Below are positions 47,176 through 60,620 of a stretch of 64,000 nucleotides of DNA, piece after piece. Source of the stretch: Owenia fusiformis (taxonomy: Eukaryota; Annelida; Polychaeta; Sabellida; Oweniidae). Numbering within the stretch: position 1 is the stretch's first letter; each line of letters starts with the position of its first letter. Where the stretch lies: contig CAIIXF020000003.1 of the NCBI GenBank assembly GCA_903813345.2, forward strand, positions 2,136,109 through 2,200,108, read 5' to 3'. Position numbers and translations under genes: made by a program. Under the pieces are notes generated by a model. The model did not search any database, was not told the DNA's origin, and saw nothing but the letters and a program-made list of their open reading frames with translations.

Positions 47176-49011
47176 AATTCCTTCATATTTCCCTGGGAAA
47201 CAGTACTATATGAAATAAAATATATTTTCCATCGGGACCTGCGGCCCTCGGACAGATATATTATATTTGCCTCGGGGTAATCCCAATATCCTGAACCTCA
47301 TATAGGATAATCTCTATATCTACCTGATGGACCATAGGGATCGAAGGTAGACGTGCATATCTCACGAGGGATAGACCCCATATCCAAACCGACCGCACAT
47401 ATCTGCTTTATCATATACCAAGTAGTTTTCTAAAAAATTAATCTTATTTCCTTTTTTGAATTTTTTGAATTTTTTAAATTTTTTATTTTTATTCTCTACT
47501 CTACTTGTCAAAGGTTAATAGACGACAAATATATATATATATAGTTTAGCATGATATGTACTTCTTTCTGTAACTGGAATACGATCGATTCTAATATACA
47601 AGCAACACATACGTATTCCCGGGGAACCATAAATATTTTGTGTAGGGTGTGGACATTTTTCTTTTCATTTCTCTAAAATCAGATTATTTTCATAAAATCC
47701 ATACAAAGTTGGGCCTAAGCCTCTATTTTCGTATTCTGCATGTTAAGATATTTATAATGTAAAACCTAAGAGATAAATTCAATGTCTTCAGTTGAGAATA
47801 AGTATAGGTAAATGTGTGAATTCTGCTTGTTGTTGCACTATTTTTATAATAAACAAGGTTCGATACGCAACACTGAACAGACTGCAGTCATAGCTTAGTT
47901 GTAAAGAAAACAAAAGAAGTTGGGACGTGGTCATGCTTGATTATGTTTCTTTTATATATCACCGTTTGCATTCGTTGAAATCGGCCTGCATTGATTTCAA
48001 GAGGTGGTCGGTGTACAAGGTCATATGTTTGAGTTATTGGTTTAATGATAAATGTGACCCTTGAATGCGTTAGGCTTTATGTATGCGTGAAACAAATACT
48101 CCAATGGCCTAATCTCAATTTGCCTACAAACAATATAACATTGAAATGATGGTCATCTGCATATTAACTTCCGCACCACACGTCTAACTTCGACACAATT
48201 CAGTAAAGTATCCAGTATCGCTTAAATCGCTACATGCCAGTGAACATTGAATACAATTTTGAGCAAAACACTTAAAGTGTCTCACATATTCGATCAAAAC
48301 TTGCCATGCAAACATGTTAGTCTACTTTACTGGCCCCCCCTTGCTGTAACAAGGAACACAAAACACATCAAAACGTAAACATAAACCAATTAGTCACTTC
48401 ACTATGAAAGTGAGGGGTGTTAGCAAGTGTGTATTAGCAGAATACGCTGTATGCATGGACTAACTCAATATCAGTGGTCATTTACTGTGTCAACTTAGTA
48501 ACCCTTCCATATCGTGCTCACTCAAGTATTGAATTTTTTTTTTATGATATAAATGTTTGTGGTTTATAAAAAAATGTGATATATGTTTTAGTTAAAAATA
48601 CCTTAATAAATATATTCATTCAAATAGCACTAGAATGCGGGTAAGAAAGAGCAATATTGACAAAATGCAGACAGAATTTTCCGTAAGGGTTTCAAACATT
48701 TCTGGACACAATCATACATGTACTTCATGTGTACTGTTATTTTCCAGTGCTGTATTTATAGATATAATTTCACGTATTAAAATCATATATTCAAGCAATC
48801 ACTTCAATTTTGGAACCACCCCCATATCACATTTTCTTCAATAACTCCAAACATGTGTAAACATTGACCATGTGCATGTAAATTCGCATTTCACCAGCTC
48901 TTTCCGGCTCGAGTACCTCATTCATCCCTGCATGGATTTGGAGTTGGATTCGCCTTTTATACGTGAGCCGATACACATCGCAAACGCTGATTGGATAAAG
49001 ATTGCGCGAAT
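47176..49011. other. GTPase intron, AT-rich, no feature recognised
   Basis: A small AT run lies at about 47530. No exon, RNA gene or clear element seen. Confidence 0.35.
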
Positions 49012-49066
49012 CTTTAATCGGCCGGGCGCCGGCCGATGGATCGGAGCAAATGTGAGCCAGGAATAA
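49012..49066. repeat. Half copy of the same MITE
   Basis: ATCGGCCGGGCGCCGGCCGA then GGAGCAAATGTGAGCCAGGA; only the right half is recognisable. Confidence 0.5.
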
Positions 49067-49677
49067 CTAGAGCCAATTACACATCGATTGCCTCACAGGA
49101 AGATAACTTGACACTTCGCTAGCTATTTTTACCACCTTTCAAAATGGTTATAATTGCCCAATCATACATAACAGTTACAAAATGACCTAGGTACCATATG
49201 AAGGAAGATAAATCAGGCTTTTTGCTGTTAACTTTGTATTTCCCCGAAAAATTCTCAGGATTCAATTTCTTTGTTATTGAAGTTTGTTATATTTTTTTGA
49301 CGCCTCGTACTATGAAAAGGACTGTTTCAATGCACGGCACCTGCTTCAAGATTTTAGATTTTCTGTTCTAAAATCTTGTACGTCGAGGGCTGTCTACAGG
49401 TTTCAAGGGTGCTATATGGTTTATCATGTGTCTTGTTTGTATTAACACTAATGTGTGTAACGTATTTTTTCATAACACTAATGGACAGGGGGGGGGGGGG
49501 GTCCACGTGACCCCTCCCCTCGCGTTTCAAAAGTTGACGAGGTACAGTAAAAAGTAGAGTACCATATTAAAGGTCATTCAGAATTCTCGAAGTAGGATAT
49601 TAAAATCTAAAAATGTTGGTCAATGGGGGTAAAAGTAGGTCAACGTAATACAAGAGTGAGCTTTTTCACGTATTTTT

Positions 49678-52600
49678 AGCTCACATGGTGAGCTATTGCA
49701 ATCACTCACTTGTCCGTCTGTCTGTCCGTCCGTCTGTCTCTCCGTCTGTTTGTCCGTCTGTCAACAATTGGCCAGTTTTAAAACCTCTGTCAACAGGATT
49801 CCCGTTTTAAGTTATTTTTGTTCAACATCAATATAGAAACCCCCCATGACTCCTGGTTCAAAAGCTCGCCTATTTTCAAAATGGCCGCCATCTTTGTCTC
49901 CTGAAATTCACTTTTTGACCATTTGCTTTAAAACCTGTGTCGAGAGGATTCCCGTTTTAAGTTATATTTGTTCAACATCAATACAGAAAACTACCTTATG
50001 ACTCCTGGTTCAAAAGCTCGCCTATTTTCAAAATGGTTGCCATTTTCGTCTCGCAAAATTCACTTTTGGCCCATTTCCTAGCTTTACAAATAATTTCAGG
50101 TGTCCTGCATTGTAAAAAGCCATGTTACTGTAAAAAGTAATTATATGAAATAATTTTGTTACAAAAAATTGGCAAAAACTTTTATCCGTTTTTTATTTTC
50201 AGCCATTTTAGTTACATTGATTTGTCCGTCCATCTCGCGAAATCCACTTATGGAAAAAGAGCACGTAAGGTATGGCAAGCCATTTTCAAAGGGCTATATC
50301 TTTAGTTCGAAGAATAAGTTAACCACAAAATCAAATGGTTCTGTTAGATCCATGTCTTATCTTCAATAAATGACATAAGGATGATAATCAAGTTGATTGA
50401 ATTATCTCTTAAGCTGTCCCTAATCCACCCATCCTCACCAATTTTCCCTAATTCAGATGCAATTTTCACCAAAAGTGCAGGCCTTTTTAATAATTTTTAG
50501 TGCAAAGTTGTATTGAACTTTAAGACATGATTTAAACTGTAAAGGGGAAAAGTTAATTGTAAACCTACTTTTTGATATTTTTTTCGTGATTTTTTCGTAT
50601 TTTTTTCTGATATTTTAAAGTGCTTCATACTAATATTATACAATTACAAAATAGAGGGCAGCTAAGTGCCATAAATAATTTGTTTGTTACAACACTCAGA
50701 TAGTGACTTACTCAGCGTTATGGATTATAATCCTGTATTTAACCTTGTATTGTTTGTGTATAAAACAGTTGTGTCATTCACGTATAGCTATTTATATACT
50801 GAATAGTTCTTTGTAATTACATGTGCCTGGTTTTGGCTATTCAACCTAGATTCAATGTTATATTAGGGCAGGCTGAAATGAATAAGTGTGAAAATAAAAT
50901 GAATTACAGGGTGAGGCAAAAATGTCATCCAAAGAAATGTTATTTACTCATTCATCCAGTATGAGTTGAAATCATATTTAGTTAATTTTACCATGTAAAA
51001 TCTTTTTGCATTTTACCATGTTTCATGGGTCCATTCCTCAAGGTCAAAATTCTATGGCCATTCTACAAATTTCAGCCTCGTCCCTTCAGGCAGACCTGCA
51101 CTGGTCGGTTGAGGTTGTAAGTTCATGGTCACAGAAATTGTTTTCCTACTTGTTGTAAGGGTTGACATTATCTCAGAGATAGCCCGTAGTCATGAGATGA
51201 GGCTGGCATTTTAGACCATGTTTCGTTTTATAGCAATAAAATCCTGACTATTGGGGCAGGGCCAATTAAACTTAGTAAAATGAAAGAACATTAAACAAGG
51301 TTTTATTATGCGAAATAACATTTTAACAGATGCGGAATTAGTTTGGGCTACATTTTTGGCTCACTCGGTATTAGACTGCACTTTGATAGTATTTAAGATG
51401 TCATATGTTGGGTAAAAGGCGATGATTTAACCTACTTTTGATGGCAAATTCATTTTAATATGAATGAAATAGTGGCAGGTGCTATTTATATTTAATGAGC
51501 CATAAAATAGTAGGTTGATCTGGCAGTTGTTAGTTGAATTCGCTATTACTACTTGTAATGGGGTTTCAAAGCCCGTGGTCACCTATGTAGTTTCTTCATT
51601 TTAGGTCAAATCGACTCAAGAATGGTGTTATATTAGATGCAGCATTTATTGATTTCTGGAATCACAGCACCTCTAAGCGTAATCATAATTCCGTCGATTG
51701 ACCTACAGCATAGGCCTAGGGAAAAGTAGTAGGAAGGAAGGCATAAGTTTACTCTTTACTACTTTTACATAGACCTATGGCCTAAAGATAAGTTTGGGAT
51801 CCCTTATTAAAACCAAAACCTCTATTTCTAATTACAGCCCCTAAAAGCAACAACCCTGAACCAAGTGGCAGTCATTGAACCAAAAGGCATTTTTATGTGC
51901 CAACCTATAATGAGACCCCCTTTAGTGAATAACAACCAGGTAGTCATCTAAGGTATAACAACATGTTCAGTTTGTAATTTTATAGAAGGTCACTGAATCC
52001 TCTAATCGTTCATTCAGTTACGGATAAACTATGAGTACTGGGTTTTATGAGAAATAATAGCAGAGGGGCTTGGCCTGAGGCTATTAGTTCTCATATGACC
52101 CATTTCGAATAGTTTATCTAACTTAAACTCCACACTGATTCTTATGAAGGGTAATTGACCCATGATCCAAGTTTAGAAAAATTCTTTTGTATTAACTATG
52201 TGGTAAATGTGTAGAGAAGTGGGTTGGTTTGATTGGTTCAGCTTCAATGCACTGCATGTATCAGGCAAGGTACATTGAAAATTGTATTTATTTTGTGTTT
52301 ACAATTCAACTATTGAGTGATTGAAAATGGTTTAACAAGAACAGCTTCGGTGCACTGCATGTGACAGTCAAGGTGTAAATATTGAGCCAAACACTGTCAA
52401 TCATATTTTGTGCCACACTGGTTTTAGATAGCTGCAGTGTCCATTCTTCAAAAACAATACAACAAGAATGCACTCCTCTTTCTTACTACTGTACATTCAT
52501 ATTCTTTAAGGTGAAAACGGTCTTAAATTGACCAATTTTTCAAAAATTCAAATCTGACTTTAGATTTTACAATTGACCTTCAATGACCTTCTCAAAGTAA

Positions 52601-55403
52601 AGAGGGTCTAAAAGGTATTTTTCAACTTGCTTCGAATTGAATCAAAATCACCTACAAGTTCTCAGAAGTCAAATCTGACTTTTGAATTGACATTTGACCT
52701 CTCAAATTCAAAAAGTTCAAAAAGGCATTTTTCAACTTGCTTCATATAATCATTTTCTTTTCAAGATTTAACTTGAACTACACGGTGATGACATTTTGTA
52801 ATGGCAATGCCTTGTTCTACATGTTGTTATTTCATGATTTCTTTACGAAGTATTGGCTTCGTACCTCATACCCATGTACGTGGGTGGTGATGCAGTTTTT
52901 GAAGGGTTCAATTTTTAAAGTTTTAAAAGATTATTCAATTTTAATGCTATCTGAGGTATAAATACATTCATAGTATCCATAGATGTGAACTTCGTCTAGT
53001 GAAAGATAGATAGATACAGAGTCATAAAATAAAGCCAGAATTGTTAATTTTTTGTTTTTCATTGATTGTCAAAATAGCGCCATTCAAAGGACTTTTCAAT
53101 AGAGAAAAATCCATTCTAAATAAGTTTTAAATATGTCAGGGTATCATTTTATTTAATCACAGCATGATTAAAGATAATTGTAGTCTCGATCAGGAATCGT
53201 AAATTCACGTTTTAGTGTAGATTGGTTCTATAGTGAACGAGCATTTCAATTAGGCAATTTTTATCGAAATAGCAAAGGTAAACAATTTTGCAATTCTGGC
53301 CTTATTTATGACTAGAAAAATGTTGGATCTATAAGACATACACGTAGGTCTACAAGTGCATTAATGCACCTACAATTCATATGATCAGAATAATCTGAAA
53401 CGTTAGAATTGAACTCTTCAAAGAATGCATCATGCCCCAAGTACGCCGGCACGTGGGTACAAGGTATAAGGTTTTTCATACAAAGCCCGAAGTATTGACT
53501 GAGAATATAGAGTGATTGAGTACGTGACAATATCATAATTACACAAGGCCATAATTACACAAGGCCATATACATATTGTCAAAGGGTAAAACCCAACGCA
53601 TTAAACTGTTTATTCCATAAAAATTCCAATCAGCAAAAACAATCCAATAAAATTTGAAATGAACAAAAAATGCAACAAATGATTGGCCAAACCATTGGAG
53701 AAAATTATTATTTGCATGTACTCTGTATACAGTGGTACCTGTATCAATACCTACTACATATAACACTATTCGAAAGATCATTTACAGCAAACTTCTTTAC
53801 ATAAGGCACTTTAGAAACCCCCAATATGGTTGATGATAAAGAAAGATACACATGGGAAGAGTTAATTCAAATAAGATGGTATTGAATCATATTTGTTGAA
53901 ACATCGCAAATGTGTAATATTTCAAATATTCATTTACACTATACAATTCAAATATATAAACAAGTATTTCCTCTTATGTGTTTTACTAGGTGTTAAACAT
54001 ATTTATGTTTTACTGTACATACTTTACACGACCCAGTCATGTTGACATATCCATGTTCATTTCTATAATACGTAATTATGCAACAATGAATACACAGAGT
54101 ATCTAGCACTCACCCATGTAGAATATATCATGCCATCTATGGAACATATATAACTCTATCTATAAACATGATTGCATAAAATAGGGTACATCTAAATGTC
54201 GCTCTAAGTGACATCTTTTCATACACTTCATACTAAGGTCATGGCCTATGAGGTAAAAATGACAAATGGATTATCAGATAATGCTTATCTCATTTAGATC
54301 ATTTTTTTTCTTTTTGGAAATCAATCGTGTGACATAGCTCAATGTTTTTGTGCATTAATCTCGTTAAAAAATTGCTACTTTTAGGTAAAAAATTCGGCCT
54401 AAAAAAAGTTATTGTTTTTGGATTATCCTAATCCCAAAGTAATCAAGTTTTCCTTTTTAGAGGTAGATCATTCCTTACAATAAATTGTAATTTTGCCATA
54501 AAAGCTGAAATAAAATGCTGCATTTTTGGTGAAAATTGCGTCCGAATTAGGGAAAATTGGTGAAGATGGTTGGATTAGGAACAGCTTAAGAGATAATCCA
54601 TTCAACTTGATTATTATCCTATTGTCATTTATTGAAGACAAGACATGGATCTAACAGAACCATTTGTTTTTGTGGTTAAAGTATTCTTAGAATTAAAGAT
54701 ATAGCCCTTTGAAAATGGCTTGCCATATCTTACGTGCTCCTTTGCCTTAATACCTCTGTCAATAGGATTCCCGTTTTAAGTTATTTTTGTTCAACATCAA
54801 TGTAGAAAACTCCTCTATGACTCCTGGTACAAAAGCTCGCCTATTTTCAAAATGGTCGCCATTTTTGTCCTGCAGAATTCACTTTTGGCCCATTTCCTAG
54901 TTTTACAAATAATTTCAGGTGTCCTGAATTGTAAAAATCCATGTTAATGTAAAGAGTAGTTGTATGAAATAATTTTGTTACAAAAAATTGGCAAAAAGTT
55001 ATATCTGTTTTTTTTTATTTTCAGCCATTTTAGTTAACATTGATTTGTCCATATGTCTCGCGCAATCCACTTTTGGACCATTTGCCTTAAAACCTCTGTC
55101 GATAGGATTGCCGTTTTAAGTTATTTTTGTTCTACATCAATGCAGAAAACTCCCCTATGACTCCTTGTTCAAAAGCTTGATTATTTTCAAAATGGTCGCC
55201 ATTTTTGTCTTGAGAAATTCACTTGTGGCCTATTTCCTAGCTTTACAAATAATTTCAGGTGTCCTGCACTGTAAAAAGCCATGTCACTGTAAAGAGTACT
55301 TGTATGAAATAATTTTGTTACAAAAAATTGGCAAAAATTACATCCATTTTTTTATTTTCTGCCATTTTAGCCATAATTGACTTTTGAGCAACACCATGTG
55401 AGC
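49678..55403. mobile_element. 5.7-kb element with GCTCACATGGTG ends
   Basis: Starts TAGCTCACATGGTGAGCTAT and ends GCAACACCATGTGAGC, inverted for 12 bases. Inside are near-end direct repeats with CCCGTTTTAAGTTATTTTTG and TTCAAAAGCTCGCCTATTTT (49800-50160, 54760-55380). There is an inverted pair (about 50280-50470 with 54530-54740) and another around 52790-52910 and 53395-53510. No intact coding region, so probably a non-autonomous giant element. Confidence 0.65.
51440..51560. repeat. Dispersed AGTGGCAGG repeat, copy 3
   Basis: AAATTCATTTTAATATGAAT, AGTGGCAGGTGCTATTTAT, then a diverged tail. Nested in the 5.7-kb element starting at 49678. Confidence 0.5.
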
Positions 55404-56529
55404 CCAGTACCCATGGTACTATTTATTTACTTTTTCAAATAAAACAACACAAAATGTTTTTGTATCTACCCTTTTATGACAAAAAGTGAGTAAATACCTT
55501 TCCTTGATCCGAAAATTTGACAAAATGAAATATCGAAAAAGTGGTGATGGAAGACAAATCACAGCCAAGAACCTAAAAAACTGAATAGGTAATAACTTTT
55601 TAAAATTAACCTACCAGGACCCCCCCCCCTGGCTATAATATGACGTAAAAAATTATCGGTTGAGTATTGGGTGAGAAAATTTGTTTTTAGTACACCTCGG
55701 CTATGGAAAAAGCAGTCTCGCGCATTAAAAATATAAGATATAAAATAAGTGTATTGGAGCCAAAGGTTGCAGCATTGACATATTTTCATGGTTTATTTTG
55801 CTTCTTATTATAGATCCTATATGTTTCTACTGGTACATTATCAAAAAATATTTAATAGAATTACACGTTTGGCGCTATATTTACTATTTCATGAAATTTA
55901 TTTTAAAATAAATAAAGTCAACCGAGATGACAGAACATTATTTTCTCAAAAGTTCGAACTTGAAATACAATACAATTTTCTCTCACCAACTTGTAAGTTA
56001 CATATTCAGAAACGTTTGTAAATTGCATGCATATTTAGATGGAAAATGACTAAAAATAGCCCTGATATGGAAAAATCTTGGGGTAGACGAGAGAAAAAAT
56101 ATTCCTACAAAACTAATCAAGATATGGTTATATTGTTTAACAGACAGCTAGCAAACATGTTCAGGACCTCCAAAAGTGTCCTGGATGTAATCAGTTTTTT
56201 ACTCAAATCATTTGGATCGAATATCTTTTATAGTCTATATTCACTATGTACTTTATGGTCTATATTCAAAAGAATATTAAAAAAATGGTCCTTTATCTTT
56301 AGCTATAGCTACTACGATTATAAAAATATCTTATCTTGACAGCGAAGTACCGGGAAAAAATCCGAACCCCTCCCTTTACACATTAGGGTTTATATCGTAA
56401 TATGTAATATATATAATAGTAATATATAAATAGTACTATATAAAAACACGGGAGATGTTCATCTACATATCTTTATATGATAACTGTCAATCTTGGAAAC
56501 AGCATTTTGACTTAAGGCCGCATACATAC
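55404..56529. other. GTPase intron, 5' part
   Basis: AT-rich with a C run near 55620. Plus-strand ORFs of 77 and 97 codons show no recognised motif. Confidence 0.35.
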
Positions 56530-57074
56530 CGTACAATGGGGCGTGATGGAGTACAACGTTGCTTTTGTGGTATGAACAGATAAACCAATATTTTCAACAT
56601 CTACTCCCCAGACTTCTTTGATTGTGGTTGACTTGCCAGCGTCTTGAGTACCAACAACACACACACAGCAAGCTCTCGAGAGCACCTGGCGAATCTTATG
56701 CACAGACAAACACATGTTAATGCGATCCGAAATGTCTTTTTTCGACTTCTTAGTTAATTGCTCGGTACGACCTTCGTTTCCTCGTAGACAAAGATAATTT
56801 ATCCTGTTGTCATAATTAGGATCCTGACAAATATCGTGCAACCTTTTCTCTAACTGAAGAGTAGACTCGCTTTGAAAATTCCCGGTATCCATTCTCGACA
56901 TCATCGTGCAAAGGAAGCACAAAATGTCTCTGTAACTTCCATCTTCGTTACCGCTCGTATAATAATAATACACGACACCCACAGAGCTAACAACTGCAAA
57001 CAGGCCTGCTGATGCCAAAGCTAGTTGTGGCATTGTAACAGCTGTAGCAGTTTGCACAAGCAGAGTCCCAAGAC
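56530..57074 (-). CDS. Membrane-anchored P-loop GTPase-like protein, internal exon
   Basis: A 545-nt exon from a TTTTATAG acceptor (two bases of a split codon first) to ACG|GTATGT in phase 0. It starts with a hydrophobic stretch (LGTLLVQTATAVTMPQLALA, SAGLFAVVSSVGVVYYYY) that is probably one or two membrane segments. A charged region follows, then a clear Walker A: VCVVGTQDAGKSTTIKEVWG. SVHTTKATLYSITPHCT would hold the switch I threonine and the strand leading into G3. It must have an earlier exon that I could not find. The family is a dynamin- or septin-like class of P-loop GTPase in general form; I cannot name it. Confidence 0.8.
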
Positions 57075-58171
57075 CTATAAAATAATATTACATTACTACA
57101 CTATTATTCAAGTAATTTCAAAATTTGTTTTATATTATGTCTACATTAGTTCTTGTTCTCCCACTGTAAATTGTAAGTCTGCTTGTATTTATTTTTCGAG
57201 CAATCAATTTATATTTAAGTTCACGCTTTCTTGCTTTATGAACCAAATACAAACCAGTAAGGTATGTATTCAAAAATTATTTCCTGTTATCTCAAAATCT
57301 GCTTGGAACAATACCATTGGATTACTTTTTTATATGAGGAATTCCTTCAAGAAAATATTTCTCGATATTTTTTGACCCACGCACAGAGATCCGTAATATT
57401 ATTCGTATTAATACACATAACTAAAATTCAAACGAAGTTTTTTCATTTGGAATTCTGAATAAATGTTTTCCAAGTTTTTCATACATGTGAATGAATATCC
57501 ACCTATTGAAGATAAAAGCATTTTGAAGCTCTGGAAAACACAACATATCGGAACTACCTTGCGATCCCGCACATTGACATTTTCAGTGAAAGGGCTGGGT
57601 AATAACACCAAAAACATGGCTTTAGAGTGCGGAGAGTTTATGAAACTATTGCAAGAAGGAACGTAATTGTGTGTACATGTATAAAAATGGGTAAATGTAA
57701 ACTGCAACCTGACTCATTTACTAAATGAGCGTGGTGTAAAAGTGGTTTTGAAAAATGGCCTTTTATGTAGGTTATTTGTGGTTTATTATTCTACATTGAT
57801 TCTGAAAATATTGGTGTCTAGTTTTTCAGCGTTTTTGAAATATGCAGATTTATACCCCCTGGTGTGATTTTAAGGGGGGGGGGGTACTAGGAAAACCATG
57901 TATAATTCTTAGAATATACAATCAATCATCTTGATATTTACAGGTAATCATCTACGTACCATGTTCTACCATTATGACAAATTTAATCAAAGTTGGTCAA
58001 CTGGTTGCTATGGTAACGGAGATCATATGTTAAAAAGTACACATTTTCGTAAAAATCTAAGACACCCCCTGAGGCAAAACACATATTATTTTCATGAATT
58101 TGGGAGGAATCACCATGAAAACATTTTAGAAAACTTTTTCAGAGTATGTTTGATAACATTAAATCAACTAA
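57075..58171. other. Upstream of the GTPase exon
   Basis: Should hold or lead to earlier GTPase exons, but I found none with a matching phase. Plus-strand ORFs at 57463-57666 and 57931-58221 have no known motif; the latter runs into the element starting at 58172. Confidence 0.35.
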
Positions 58172-59084
58172 TTAGTGTGTGCCAAAACCCCAGAAAATCA
58201 CAAAAACCTATGTTGTGGTAGCTTACTATGAAGTGACCCATTATCATTATAGATTGGTCCATTAACTATTCATTTTTACTTGTCTGCACTCAAAAAGGTG
58301 ACACGAATGGGCTAAACGGCTTGCCACAAGGTGCAACCATCAAAAAGATGAGTTTGATAAAAGATTATTTTTTTCAAATAATAGCAATGGGTATACAATA
58401 TAGGATGCAAATTTGATTTTGATAAGTATGATAGTCCATTTGCGTGTGGCCATTTTTATAAAAAACAATGATTGTGAAGAATTATATATTTCTGACCTGA
58501 AAATGCCATCGTAATTCAAAAGTCATTGTTGTTAATGATAATATTACTATTTCACCTATTCAATGTTTTCAAAATATTTTACTTACCATTATATTCATTT
58601 TTTGGCAAAGTAAATAAATATAGGGCTCACAATCTTTTATATTTAGTGATGTTTTGAAAAAATATAAGATTAAACACAATTTTATTTGTTAAATGTTTAA
58701 CAAAATAAACATGGTGTGTTTATTGCATTGTTTCGACTGAAAAATCGCAAGTCATTGCTCTTCCTCTTAGAATGGCATGGGATATACAAGTATATAAACA
58801 GTCTTAAAAAATGTTGATCCTTGTGTAAGCCCTACACTTATTTACTTTGCCAGAAACTGATATCATGGTTATTCGGTGGTATGAAAATCATTTCAAAGGT
58901 AAAATGGGAAGAATGTCATTGAACTTGGAATAAAAAGCATTATACGGTTAGAAATACCCAATTTTTACCATAATTGTTTTTAACTAGACTTGGGAAATTG
59001 AACGAAGTTCAATTTCAGACTCCAGATCCAGACTTTTTTAAGCCCAGTCATCTAAAATAAGCCGAGTCATCCAGAATAAGATGG

Positions 59085-59265
59085 ATGGATAAAACAGGAA
59101 GGTAGGATAGGATAGAATGGGAAGGAACGATAGGATAGAATAAGAAAGAAGGAAAGGATAGAACAGAATAGGAGGAAAGGATATGATAGGAGAGGATAGG
59201 AAGGATAGGAAGGAAAGGATACGAAGGAAGGATAGGATAGGATAGGAACAGATAGGAAGGATGGA
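59085..59265. repeat. Purine-rich GGATA/GGAAG microsatellite
   Basis: About 180 bp of AGGATAGGATAG and GGAAGGAAAGG words. It produces spurious Ser/Pro/Leu-rich ORFs on the minus strand. Confidence 0.9.
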
Positions 59266-59329
59266 TGAATTTTTCAATATTTTCTTCTCTACTCTTGACT
59301 TTCTATCAGGATACCATCAGATCGATTTT

Positions 59330-60620
59330 CCGAAATTTCAAAACGCCATAACTTCCGAACCGGAAGTCGGATCGAAATTTGATGTAAAGATTCGGATTCC
59401 TGACAAAATTCTACCCCTAATTCATAACTCATACATTAAATTTGGCGAATTTTTATGTTGACCTACTTTTTGGACACGCCATAACTTCGGAACCGGAAGT
59501 CGGATCGAAATTTGGTTTGCAGATTCGGATTTCTGAGAAAATTCTATTCTTAATTCATAACTCAAACGTTAAATTTGGAGAACTTTTTATTTTGACCTAC
59601 TTTTCGGACACCATATCTCAAAAGTGGGTCAAAATTCTTTCTGACGGCAAAAGGCTAACACTATTAGCCCACTCTTGGCTATATATATACACAATATCGA
59701 AGAATATAATTAAAGTGTAGTGTCAGAATCGCAAAAATAAGGATAAACTATGAATTTGACCTAGATTTTGACCTAGGGATTTTGGTGTCCAAATTTTGAA
59801 GTTAAGTAGCCTTCAAGGTCCCAATCTTTCATAGGCTTTCATTATTTTAAGCTGTACTTAGTCTAAATCTCGTAATTTACACTTCAAAAAAACCTTATTT
59901 CCCATTGCCATAACATGGGGCACCAAATTTAGCGATTTTTGAGCTTTCAAAATGTCATAACTTCCAAACCGGAAGTTGGATCGAAATTTGGTTTGCAGAT
60001 TCGGATTCCTGACAAAATTCTACCCTTTATTCATAACTCATACGTTAAATTTGGAGAACTTAATATTTTGACCTACTTTTCGGACACCATATCTCAAAAG
60101 TGAGTCAAAATACTTTCTGACGGCAAAAGGCTAACACTATTAGCACACTCTTGGCTACATGTATACACAATTTCGAAGAATATAATTGAAGTGTAGTGTC
60201 AGAATCGCAAAAATAAGGAAAACCTTTGAATTTGACCTAGATTTTGACCTAGGCATTTTGGTGTCCAAATTCTGAAGCTAGATGGCTTTTGAGGTCCCCT
60301 TCTTTTGAAGGCTTTCATTAAATTAAGCTGAACTCAGTCTATATTTCGTATTTATCACTTCAAAAAAATCATTTTTCCCATTGACTTAACATAGACACCA
60401 AATTTAGCGATTTTTGAGCTTTTAAAACGACATAACTTCCGAACCGGAAGTCGGATCAAAATTTGGTTTGCAGATTCGGATACCTAGGAAAATTCTACAC
60501 CTATTCCATAACTCATATGTTGAATTTGGAGAACTTTTTGTTGTGACCTACTTTTCGGACGCCATATCTCAAAAACGGTTAGAGTTATCAAAAAACGATT
60601 TGCCTTTCGGAATTAGCTTT
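59330..60620. repeat. Repeats with AACCGGAAGTCGGATCG, long units of about 470 bp
   Basis: CATAACTTCCGAACCGGAAG recurs near 59346, 59480, 59952 and 60430. The longer block from CGGACACCATATCTCAAAAG to GCGATTTTTGAGCTTT is duplicated (59605 and 60080). Confidence 0.8.

Noticed and set aside
57463-58221. Two plus-strand ORFs (67 and 96 codons) as possible exons of one gene
   Set aside because: No known motif, no consistent splice phase that I could defend, and the second runs into a mobile element.
59038-59277. Ser/Leu/Pro-rich ORF
   Set aside because: Translation of the GGATA microsatellite.
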